From: Ferrovibrio sp964218355
GTDB taxonomy: Bacteria; Pseudomonadota; Alphaproteobacteria; Ferrovibrionales; Ferrovibrionaceae
Length of the DNA: 64,000 bases
Direction: 5' to 3'
NCBI RefSeq assembly: GCF_964218355.1
Contig: NZ_CAXPMC010000016.1
Span: 248,001 to 312,000, forward strand
Of this stretch, positions 44,622-51,612 are shown one piece after another (within the stretch, counting starts at the first letter, position 1; each line of letters starts with the position of its first letter). The translations under genes were made by a program, and so were the position numbers. A model generated the notes under the pieces. That model was given only the letters and a program-made list of their open reading frames with translations. It was not told the DNA's origin and ran no database searches.

Positions 44622-45233
44622 ATGCCGGTAGGCCGATCAGCCGCAGGGAACTTAAGCGATTCGCTGATTCGCTCCAGCATGCATCGCAGTTGGTTGAAAC
44701 AGCATCACGAGGATCCAAACTCCATTGTTATTGATGAATGGGGCTTAGAAGGCGGTGAAGCAAGAGTAGATATCGCCGTCATTAATGGCTGCTTCCAAGG
44801 ATACGAAATTAAAGGTGATGGTGATTCTTTAAGACGGCTCCCTGCGCAGATCGATGCGTATTCATCCGTAATGGATCATACCAGCCTCGTTACGACCCAG
44901 CGCCATTATACGAAGGCAAAAGCTATCTTACCTTCGTTTTGGGGAATTATTGTTGTTGAGCCATCAGCAGCTGGGTCGGCTTTACTTTTTGAAGATCGTC
45001 CAGCAGCTCGCAATAGGTCCGTATCACCGTTGGCGATCGCGGCGCAGCTTTGGCGGCCAGAGCTTGTATCAATTTTAGACAGCATCGGAGCAGATGCGAA
45101 ACTGCTCCGCCGTCCTAAATGGATATTATGTGAGGCCCTGGTCCTTAGCTGCCGCTTGGAAATCTTACAGTTGTTGGTTTCCGAAAAGATTAGGCAGCGA
45201 AAAACTTGGCGAGATCTTCAGTCACATTCGTAA
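44622..45233 (+). CDS. sce7726 family protein
   Basis: The 203-residue protein matches the sce7726 family by the N-terminal block IDEWGLEGGEARVDIAVINGCFQGYEIKGDGDSLRRLPAQIDAYSSVMDHTSLV (about residues 36-90). The pattern E...D(I)AV...GYEIKGD...Q is reminiscent of a restriction-endonuclease-like (PD-(D/E)xK) core, which would make it a nuclease; that is inference. Members of the family occur beside Beta-family and ImmA/IrrE genes in defence islands. Its 3' end overlaps the convergent Beta-family gene by 44 bp. Confidence 0.82.
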   Translation: MPVGRSAAGNLSDSLIRSSMHRSWLKQHHEDPNSIVIDEWGLEGGEARVDIAVINGCFQGYEIKGDGDSLRRLPAQIDAYSSVMDHTSLVTTQRHYTKAKAILPSFWGIIVVEPSAAGSALLFEDRPAARNRSVSPLAIAAQLWRPELVSILDSIGADAKLLRRPKWILCEALVLSCRLEILQLLVSEKIRQRKTWRDLQSHS

Positions 45234-46272
45234 TGTGGTGGTTTGTACCAACCCACCTCCATGTCGTCAGATTTCCTGTTGAAGCCTTCCCCTCGGCACA
45301 GTCGGAAATGTATTGATCTGCCATTGAGTACCCAGCTCCCCTAAACTCAGATCTGGCGACGATCTCTTCGCAGCGCTGACGATACTGTTTGAAACCATCC
45401 TTCTTTCGAACAGTGGTCCCTTTTGATATCAGCCAGCTGCCGTCGGAGGTATATCGCACGGTTGCGGCCGGCTTAAATTTTCTAGGATCTTCAGTGGGAA
45501 GTTCAGGATGAGCGATGCAGTAATCTCCAAAGGTAGGTAAACGCCCTTTTCCACCTAAGGCTTCAACAAGAGTCTTGTAGAACGTCCATTCCAAGCGTTC
45601 CACTTTAAAAACACCCGGATTTATACCCGCCATCGTTTTAGGAAATGCCGTAGCCGCAATTGTAACCGTTCGCCAATCACGAAAGCTTAGTAACTTATTG
45701 TATTGATTTATCACAAGAGCGGTAAAGCCGGCGAGCGGCTGAAACGAGGGAGACAGCAAATCGAGAATTAGATCGACAGGCTTACTTTTCGCCCCCAGAA
45801 AATTAAGAAGAGTCTCTAGGTTTTCTTGCAACTTTACATCCGCAAAGTGATTGGGGTTGAGCCTAATAGCCAATCCATCAGTCGCGGGAACAATTGATTT
45901 CAGTGCAACTTGATAGTCATTCGGTCGATTTAATCCGGTTACAAAAATGCAATTACACTTTTTGTCCACTGAAAGTTTATGAACGCGAGTAATGGGATGT
46001 GTTCCATCACTCATTATCATTTTTTGATCGACCAATTTTAGATCTACGAAGATCGGTCGCGTGCCCCAATTTTTTTCTAACCGTGCACCAAAAGTCTCTA
46101 GATGACGGTCTATTGTTTTTGCGTGCTCGCCTTTTTCAAAGTCCCACTCAACTGGCGGTATGTCGAGTACAGGAGTGATCTTTGACTTTTCTAATTTCCC
46201 TAACTTTGACAGCGCGAGATATTCTCCCTGCCGCCATTTTAAGACTGGGACGTAATGCTTATGATTAAACAT
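45190..46272 (-). CDS. Beta family protein (phage T4 beta-like, sce7725-related)
   Basis: The 360-residue product begins MFNHKHYVPVLKWRQGEYLALSKL, the hallmark start of the Beta-protein/sce7725 group (YxPxLKxKxGEfxAL). The body contains ITPVLDIPPVEWDF and IFVDLKLVD, TIM-barrel-like strands. The start at 46272 follows GGGGG and lies 1 bp after the metalloprotease stop; an in-frame ATG at 46314 overlaps that gene and is less likely. Biochemical function is unknown. Its recurrent association with sce7726 suggests a functional pair. Confidence 0.82.
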   Translation of the reverse strand: MFNHKHYVPVLKWRQGEYLALSKLGKLEKSKITPVLDIPPVEWDFEKGEHAKTIDRHLETFGARLEKNWGTRPIFVDLKLVDQKMIMSDGTHPITRVHKLSVDKKCNCIFVTGLNRPNDYQVALKSIVPATDGLAIRLNPNHFADVKLQENLETLLNFLGAKSKPVDLILDLLSPSFQPLAGFTALVINQYNKLLSFRDWRTVTIAATAFPKTMAGINPGVFKVERLEWTFYKTLVEALGGKGRLPTFGDYCIAHPELPTEDPRKFKPAATVRYTSDGSWLISKGTTVRKKDGFKQYRQRCEEIVARSEFRGAGYSMADQYISDCAEGKASTGNLTTWRWVGTNHHITNVTEDLAKFFAA

Positions 46273-46273
46273 G

Positions 46274-47467
46274 CTACCCCCTATTGAAAAGTTTTCTAAC
46301 CTCACCTTGTCCAATAAGCTTGGTGTAAATTGTATACTTCATTTGCTCACGCCTAATACGCCCAGCAATAATTGCTGGAGCGATTTTTAATGCCGCAGCG
46401 TCAGCGACGATTGTATCGTCGGATGGAAAGAACCTAGAAAGCGCCTCGTTCCAATAGGAACTTGGGATCAGGGCTTCCTGAGCATACTCATCAGCCTGAT
46501 CCTCAATTAAATCTTTATCTTCTCCTTCAATATCTTCATCAAATATGGGTGCTGCTTTTAACAAATCATAATGCTGAACCACATGCCCCACCTCATGGAG
46601 CAAGACGAACCAAAAATTATCAAGACGGTCGTGACGAATAGTCATGCCAATAATTGGCTGACCTTCAGCGCTCACGAACACAGCACCATCCAAATGAGTT
46701 TGAGGTAAATGCTCTTCAACAAAGAAATGGATTCCTAAAGAGTTTAGGTATGGTTTTACACATGCTGGCCCGTCCTGTTTGGCGGAAAGAGAAACGAGTT
46801 CTTTCACCCAATTAGATGTTATGGAGCCGTGCCTGTATGCCGGTATCGTCTCTTGAGACGCACAGAAAGAAACTCGTGCTTGCCAAGCAAGTAAAGCTAA
46901 CGGGTTGGACGCACTGCCTTTACGAACATTCTGTTTGTTTAACATTGCAACAGGCTGCAATAAATTCCCGCTCCTCAGAAATGTAGGAACCAGGACATCT
47001 GCCCGCGCAACCGCCTGAGCAGTTGTTCCATTAAAATCATTAAACCATTTTCTTTTATTCATCTCCCGCACAGGAAAATCCGCCCAAGCAAAAGTGGGAT
47101 CGGTCGGCGCATGGAGACTGGATGTTTCCTTGATATCTATTCCCAAGGCAGCGGCGATCTCACGGAGCCGCTTGACACTGGCACCCCTATATTCGTCTGC
47201 TTCGTATCTTCGAATCTGTTGTTCTTTTAATCCGAGAGCCTTCGCCAAATCTTTTGGAGTGAGCCCCTTCCGAATTCGCGCCTTAATTAATAGTTGGGGG
47301 AGAGCTTCCTTAAGTTCTGATTTAGCGTCAGACGCCGCAACGACATCTGTTGATAAAAACATACCAATATCGTCCAGCACCTCTATGGGCGGGCCGGCTT
47401 CCACGTCGGCTTCGGGCTCGGCCTCGATTTTCTTTCGGAGCCACTCCCGCGAGACTAGCATTCGCAT
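46274..47467 (-). CDS. XRE-HTH / ImmA-IrrE family metallo-endopeptidase
   Basis: The 397-residue protein has an XRE helix-turn-helix (KGLTPKDLAKALGLKEQQIRRYEADEYRGASVKRLREIAAALG, about residues 67-109) and a C-terminal zinc peptidase with HEVGH at residues 291-295 and the family helix EDQADEYAQEALIP about 25 residues later. ImmA/IrrE proteases cleave repressors in response to DNA damage, mobile elements or phage. The start at 47467 follows AGGAGG. It lies 12 bp after the GNAT gene and directly before the Beta-family gene in one operon. Confidence 0.9.
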   Translation of the reverse strand: MRMLVSREWLRKKIEAEPEADVEAGPPIEVLDDIGMFLSTDVVAASDAKSELKEALPQLLIKARIRKGLTPKDLAKALGLKEQQIRRYEADEYRGASVKRLREIAAALGIDIKETSSLHAPTDPTFAWADFPVREMNKRKWFNDFNGTTAQAVARADVLVPTFLRSGNLLQPVAMLNKQNVRKGSASNPLALLAWQARVSFCASQETIPAYRHGSITSNWVKELVSLSAKQDGPACVKPYLNSLGIHFFVEEHLPQTHLDGAVFVSAEGQPIIGMTIRHDRLDNFWFVLLHEVGHVVQHYDLLKAAPIFDEDIEGEDKDLIEDQADEYAQEALIPSSYWNEALSRFFPSDDTIVADAAALKIAPAIIAGRIRREQMKYTIYTKLIGQGEVRKLFNRG

Positions 47468-47479
47468 CTGCTCCTCCTG

Positions 47480-48124
47480 TCACTTAAGGAAAGCCATCGC
47501 CTGGCTTTCTGTCATTTCGAAATACCGCATTTTTGTTTGGTCGATTCCCAGATCCGTCATACCGCAAACATCGCGATAGAAGGTCTCTGCCTGCGGAAGG
47601 GCATGCAGCCCGATCCGCCCTTTGAATTCTTCGTCAGCACTTAGACTGATTGCGGCAGCCATCAGCAGCCTGCCGAGTCCTTTGTATTTTGGAGTCGCCG
47701 CGAGCCGCCGGCGATTCCAAGGAGCCGTCGCGAGAAGATCGATGCCAGCTAATGGTAAATTCTTCTGCGTCGGCTCTAGGGCGAATCCACTCAGCCGAAC
47801 GAACATCAACGCCTGGGTCATCCCTCCTGCCTCTACAGCAAAGGATTTCCACTCCAAAGTTGAAGCTCGCTCTTTGACTTTATGGGCCCATTGCCAGTGC
47901 GCATCCTGGAGATCGTTGTTCCCCAGTACCGCCTGCAGGCCTTCTTCCGACATCCCTGAGGCCAACGCGCCCTGAGTGCGCAGATGCCGAACTCGCTCTT
48001 CAAATGCTGGGCGCCAATGATCTGAATAGTCGCGGACGTTGCTCTCCCCAATAGGCGAGTGCAACTCGGCTGGCTCAAATGAGCCAATCTCCTGATTCAG
48101 AACATCATATATGCCCAACAACAT
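47480..48124 (-). CDS. GNAT-like N-acetyltransferase, possible toxin
   Basis: The 214-residue protein has GNAT features in its C-terminal half: a beta strand with MTQALMFVRLSGF, the acetyl-CoA-binding motif YKGLGRLLMAAAISLS and the late FYRDVCGMTDLG...RYFEM strand pair. The N-terminal 90 residues are not recognised. Following an RHH protein by 7 bp, it resembles the order of GNAT toxin-antitoxin modules, although it is longer than TacT/AtaT toxins (about 160-175). Toxicity is therefore an inference. It continues into the metalloprotease gene. Confidence 0.75.
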   Translation of the reverse strand: MLLGIYDVLNQEIGSFEPAELHSPIGESNVRDYSDHWRPAFEERVRHLRTQGALASGMSEEGLQAVLGNNDLQDAHWQWAHKVKERASTLEWKSFAVEAGGMTQALMFVRLSGFALEPTQKNLPLAGIDLLATAPWNRRRLAATPKYKGLGRLLMAAAISLSADEEFKGRIGLHALPQAETFYRDVCGMTDLGIDQTKMRYFEMTESQAMAFLK

Positions 48125-48131
48125 GATGGCC

Positions 48132-48341
48132 TCACAGGACCATCAGTTCCGCCTTTTCTTTGGTGGTCGGGTGTTCAACGAACACTTTCTCACCATTCTC
48201 CAACCGCAAGCAGATGGACTGATAAAGCCGTAGTGCCTGGCGAAGCAGGGCTGTCTTTGACAGCCCCTTATCTTCGGCCAGACGGTCAACAACCTCCATC
48301 TCTTGGGCGCTGAGATTGAGCGTCATTGTTTTCTTTTCCAT
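48132..48341 (-). CDS. Ribbon-helix-helix (CopG-like) DNA-binding protein, putative antitoxin
   Basis: The 69-residue protein MEKKTMTLNLSAQEMEVVDRL... has the RHH layout: a short beta strand (TMTLNLS), helix A (AQEMEVVDRLAEDKG), a turn, and helix B (LSKTALLRQALRLYQSI), plus a short C-terminal tail. GAGGA precedes the ATG at 48341; an in-frame ATG lies at 48371. It opens the minus-strand operon and borders phased TAGCTA boxes in the divergent promoter, its probable operator. Confidence 0.8.
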   Translation of the reverse strand: MEKKTMTLNLSAQEMEVVDRLAEDKGLSKTALLRQALRLYQSICLRLENGEKVFVEHPTTKEKAELMVL

Positions 48342-48404
48342 CACACATTCCTCGCTGGCAAGGCCGGACATTACACAAACTTAGGGATTTTGTCAACGCT
48401 TTAT

Positions 48405-48450
48405 AGCTTTAATTTAGCTATTGACTAGCTATTTATTAGCTATTATTTAT
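48405..48450. promoter_or_regulatory. Four 11-bp-phased TAGCTA boxes over a divergent promoter
   Basis: TAGCTT (48405), TAGCTA (48416), TAGCTA (48427) and TAGCTA (48438) start exactly 11 bp apart. A plus-strand promoter, TTGACT (48422-48427), 17 bp, TATTTA (48445-48450), overlaps the boxes and would drive the Ubl operon. TAGCTA is its own reverse complement, as expected for cooperative RHH operators. Confidence 0.65.
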
Positions 48451-48525
48451 ATGGACAAGGATGGCATTCAGGCCACCTCCACGACCCGGCCGAACATGGC
48501 CCTAAGCCCGAGAGGTAACTACCCC

Positions 48526-49233
48526 ATGACCCAACTCGCCCCCACAGAGGAGAGTGTCCTCGACCGAGATGCCGCCGGCGTTTTCTCGGTCGAGGTTAGC
48601 GACAAGGACTTCCAGTTCCGTCGCGTACGTTTCGACGACCGGAAGGTGGTCGGCGCGCAGATCGCTGAAGCCGCCGGCGCCCACCCGATCGAGGCTTTCG
48701 TCATCCTTCGCCACCTGCGCTCGGGCGAACTGGAGTCGATCCGGCCCACCGAAGCCGTCGACTTGGCGGAGGAGGGTGTCGAGCGCTTCTTCATCATGCG
48801 CGGCGACGATCTCCACCGTTTCACGGTGGAGGGGCTGTCAATGGAATGGCCCAAGGCGAAGCTGGCAGCCAAGCACATCAAGTTCCTGGCCAAGGCTAGC
48901 GACGATCAGATGCTGGTCCTCGACACCGAGGACGGCGATGTCGTGTTCGAGGACAATGACCTGGTGGACCTGGCCGCCAAAGGCGTAGAGCGGTTGATGC
49001 TGCGCCGCCCGCCCAAGACGGTGACGGTCTACTACAAAGAAGCGCCCTTCGAACTTGAGCGAGGCGTCTATACGACCGAGCAGCTGATCGCGATCTTCAA
49101 GGCTCCAGCCGGCTATCTCCTCGACCTGATCGAGCGAGACGGCGAGTTTCGCGAGCTGAAGCCGGGCGAGCTTATCAAGATTCGCGAGGGCATGGAGTTC
49201 TCCTCCCACCCGCCGGCGGGGCACTCGTCGTGA
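48526..49233 (+). CDS. Multiubiquitin domain protein (three tandem ubiquitin-like domains)
   Basis: The 235-residue protein consists of three related beta-grasp repeats at about residues 19-93, 96-162 and 164-232. The repeat ends are recognisable: AVDLAEEGVERFFIMR, LVDLAAKGVERLMLRR and ELIKIREGMEF. This is the multiubiquitin/polyUbl architecture. It would be adenylated by the E1 and conjugated through the E2 encoded downstream. There is no terminal diglycine; the tail ...PPAGHSS may need trimming by the JAB peptidase. GAGAGG precedes the ATG. First gene of a four-gene operon with overlapping junctions. Confidence 0.9.
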   Translation: MTQLAPTEESVLDRDAAGVFSVEVSDKDFQFRRVRFDDRKVVGAQIAEAAGAHPIEAFVILRHLRSGELESIRPTEAVDLAEEGVERFFIMRGDDLHRFTVEGLSMEWPKAKLAAKHIKFLAKASDDQMLVLDTEDGDVVFEDNDLVDLAAKGVERLMLRRPPKTVTVYYKEAPFELERGVYTTEQLIAIFKAPAGYLLDLIERDGEFRELKPGELIKIREGMEFSSHPPAGHSS

Positions 49234-49562
49234 GAGATCCGACGTCAGAACTGCGCAAGCTTCGTCGGATTTGTCGCCGAGCTGAGCTCCATGAAGATGG
49301 CGGGCAGCCGCTCGTCCATCTTCCGGAGCTTCGGGTCGAGCATGCGGGCGGGGTGGAGACGGTCAATGGCCTGCTCTGCCCCCGTCAGCACGGTGGCTAC
49401 GTATCTCGCCTTTTCCTATCGAAGCCCTTCCCCACCCGCGGCCAGAACTGGACCACGCACAACATCCTCGGCGCCATCTGGCACACCATGTCGTGGAACG
49501 GCGTCGATCCCGAGCTTGCCTGGGACGAAATCCTGGGCGCGCATTTGAGGCCACTGCAATGA
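49230..49562 (+). CDS. Prokaryotic E2-like ubiquitin-conjugating protein
   Basis: A compact 110-residue protein whose GTG start overlaps the Ubl stop (GTGA). It resembles the small E2-like proteins of multiubiquitin operons: GLLCPRQHGGYVSRLFLSKPFPTRGQNWTTHNILGAIWHTMSWNG. Cys50 is the candidate thioester-forming residue, the only other cysteine being Cys15. Identification rests on motif shape and operon position; a profile search would settle it. It should accept the Ubl from the E1 and transfer it to targets. Confidence 0.78.
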   Translation: MRDPTSELRKLRRICRRAELHEDGGQPLVHLPELRVEHAGGVETVNGLLCPRQHGGYVSRLFLSKPFPTRGQNWTTHNILGAIWHTMSWNGVDPELAWDEILGAHLRPLQ

Positions 49563-50074
49563 CGATACACCTGAAGATCAATGGCCGGCTGCTCGATACC
49601 GTTAGGCACGACCTGCACAGACCACACCCCTTCGCCTACGAGCGGGTCGGCTTCTTCACGGCCGGCGCCGCCGATCTCGGCGACCGCTTGCTTCTGCTCG
49701 TCCGAGATTATACGCCGGTCGCCGACGAGGATTACGAGATCGACCGTAAGGTTGGAGCCAAGATCGGCTCGGCGGCAATGCGCAAGGCGGTGCAATCGGC
49801 GTACCGGCCTGCGGCAGCGCTACTGCACGTCCACACCCACGGCGGCCAAGGCAAACCCAGCTTCAGCGGGGTTGACCTCGACAGCGCCATGGCCTTCGTC
49901 CCCGGCTTCTTCGAAACCACTCCACGTATGCCACACGGCCTGCTGGTTCTCAGCAACGACGCCGCCCATGGCCTCCTGTGGCTCGCCAGCGATCGACCGC
50001 CGGTGATCATCGATCAATTCCAACGCGTTGACGCGCCGCTGCAGCGCGAATGGGGGACCTATGAGCTGGCTTGA
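49559..50074 (+). CDS. JAB/MPN (JAMM) metallopeptidase, deubiquitinase-like
   Basis: The 171-residue protein has the JAMM zinc motif: Glu28 in YERVGFF, then HVHTHGG with His92 and His94, and SGVD with Ser103 and Asp106. This fold cleaves isopeptide or C-terminal peptide bonds of ubiquitin-like proteins, so it may mature or remove the polyUbl. The ATG at 49559 overlaps the E2 stop as ATGA; the longer frame from 49493 is inside the E2 gene. Its end overlaps the E1 start by 14 bp. Confidence 0.9.
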   Translation: MTIHLKINGRLLDTVRHDLHRPHPFAYERVGFFTAGAADLGDRLLLLVRDYTPVADEDYEIDRKVGAKIGSAAMRKAVQSAYRPAAALLHVHTHGGQGKPSFSGVDLDSAMAFVPGFFETTPRMPHGLLVLSNDAAHGLLWLASDRPPVIIDQFQRVDAPLQREWGTYELA

Positions 50075-50987
50075 TCGACAGAGTTTCCTCGGCACGAAAA
50101 GCGATGCACGGCTGGCGGCAGCGACCATCGGCCTGGTCGGCCTGGGCGGTGGTAACTCGCATGTTGTCCAACAGCTGGCCCACCTGGGGATTGGTGGCTT
50201 CGTCCTTCTCGACGATGACATCATCACCCTAACCAATCTCAACCGGCTGGTCGGCGGTACGTTAGACGACGTGGGAGCCGAACGTTCGAAGATAGAGATT
50301 GCTGCGCGCGTCATCCGCGCGGTGAACCCGAAAGCGCAGATCGTCATGCGCCGCGCCAAGTGGCAGGAGGCCGGAGATCTTCTGAAAGGCTGTAATATAA
50401 TTGTCGGCGGCCTCGACCATGTCGGCTCGAAGGACGAGCTCGAGTCCTTCTGTCGTCGTTTCATGATCCCCTACATCGACATGGGCATGGATGTGACGGC
50501 GCTACCGGACACTTGGGAGAGCCTGGTGAGCGGTCAGGTCGTGCTGTCGACTCCGGGGGAGCCCTGCCTGCGATGCCTTCAGCTGATCACCGACGAGAAA
50601 TTAAAGGCGGAGGCGCAGCGCTATGGTGCCGCAGGGAGCCGGCCCCAGGTCGTCTGGCCGAATGGCGTGCTGGCGTCCACCGCCGTTGGTCTCGTTGTGC
50701 AGCTGATCACACCCTGGACGCGAGACCCGCTGCGTAGTGCCTACTTCGCCTACGACGCCAACCTGGGGACGATCATGCCGTCCGACCGCCTGTCGCGGCG
50801 GCGGGGTAAGCCGTGCCCCCATTACCCGGCCAAAGCGGTCGGCGACCCGATGTTCGATGTGCGCCGTTACCTCGACCAGCGAGACAAGCCCGCAATTCTC
50901 GAAGAACAGCCTCAACGGAGCGACTCTTGGGTATCCAAGATTGGCCAGCTCTGGGCTTGGATACGCGGCATTTTCTCCCGCGACTGA
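50061..50987 (+). CDS. ThiF-family E1-like adenylyltransferase
   Basis: The 308-residue protein is a single adenylation domain. The nucleotide-binding glycine loop GLVGLGGGNSHVV is at residues 24-36, then LLDDDIITLTNLNR (49-62). CLRC (Cys169, Cys172) and CPHY (Cys252) may belong to a zinc site. E1-like ThiF enzymes adenylate the C-terminus of ubiquitin-like partners; here the polyUbl. The start at 50061 has GGGGGA upstream; the frame from 50028 lies inside the JAB gene. Last gene of the conjugation operon. Confidence 0.9.
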   Translation: MSWLDRQSFLGTKSDARLAAATIGLVGLGGGNSHVVQQLAHLGIGGFVLLDDDIITLTNLNRLVGGTLDDVGAERSKIEIAARVIRAVNPKAQIVMRRAKWQEAGDLLKGCNIIVGGLDHVGSKDELESFCRRFMIPYIDMGMDVTALPDTWESLVSGQVVLSTPGEPCLRCLQLITDEKLKAEAQRYGAAGSRPQVVWPNGVLASTAVGLVVQLITPWTRDPLRSAYFAYDANLGTIMPSDRLSRRRGKPCPHYPAKAVGDPMFDVRRYLDQRDKPAILEEQPQRSDSWVSKIGQLWAWIRGIFSRD

Positions 50988-51132
50988 ACAGAGTGACTAA
51001 CCAGCGTCTTCCACGGGCCAAGAAACACGACGGAAATCGAAGTCTATGAAGTACTTAGGTCATTATCAGAGCACATTTCGCTGGCTATGTCGGCCACGGT
51101 AAGCGTGTATGGGCCTCAAAGGAGGGCCGTAC

Positions 51133-51612
51133 ATGCTGGACTCGGCTCGAGGTCAGAAGGGCCGCACAGCGGCCGAAATCAAGAAACTTGAAGAGCTGTC
51201 GACAGCGCAGTTAAAGCAACGATGGCATCGAAAATGGCCCGTTCAGCTCCCCAAACAGGTTAGTCGAGAACTTCTGGTTCTAGGTTTGGCCGGGGAGCTC
51301 CAGGCTGCAGAATTCGGGGGCTTGCCGCGGGAGCTTCAGCGACAGATCGACACGCTCACCGGCGATCTGAAGCTGTCTGGCAAGATAGGTGGCAACGCCC
51401 CCATCCGCATCAAGCCGGGCACACGGCTGGTACGGGAATGGCAAGGCGAGCGTCACGAGGTCACGGTACTCGAGAAACGCTTCGCATACAAAAACAGGCA
51501 GTTCGACAGCCTTTCTGAGATAGCCCGGGAGATCACTGGCACCCGCTGGTCCGGCCCGGTCTTCTTCGGGCTGAAGAAGGTTGCTCGCCCGCGAGCGTCC
51601 GTCGATGCCTAA
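51133..51612 (+). CDS. DUF2924 domain-containing protein
   Basis: The 159-residue protein starts at an ATG preceded by AAGGAGGG and shows the DUF2924 core: LEELSTAQLKQRWHRKW near the N-terminus and GTRLVREWQGERHEVTVLEKRFAYKNRQFDSLSEIAREITGTRWSGPVFFGL at the end. DUF2924 genes typically precede large serine recombinases in alphaproteobacteria and are probably involved in recombination or its control. It overlaps the recombinase start by 8 bp. Confidence 0.9.
   Translation: MLDSARGQKGRTAAEIKKLEELSTAQLKQRWHRKWPVQLPKQVSRELLVLGLAGELQAAEFGGLPRELQRQIDTLTGDLKLSGKIGGNAPIRIKPGTRLVREWQGERHEVTVLEKRFAYKNRQFDSLSEIAREITGTRWSGPVFFGLKKVARPRASVDA

Noticed and set aside
48405..48443. CRISPR-like array
   Set aside because: The repeated units are 6 bp with 5-bp gaps; they fit an operator array, not repeats and spacers. 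No cas genes are present in the window.
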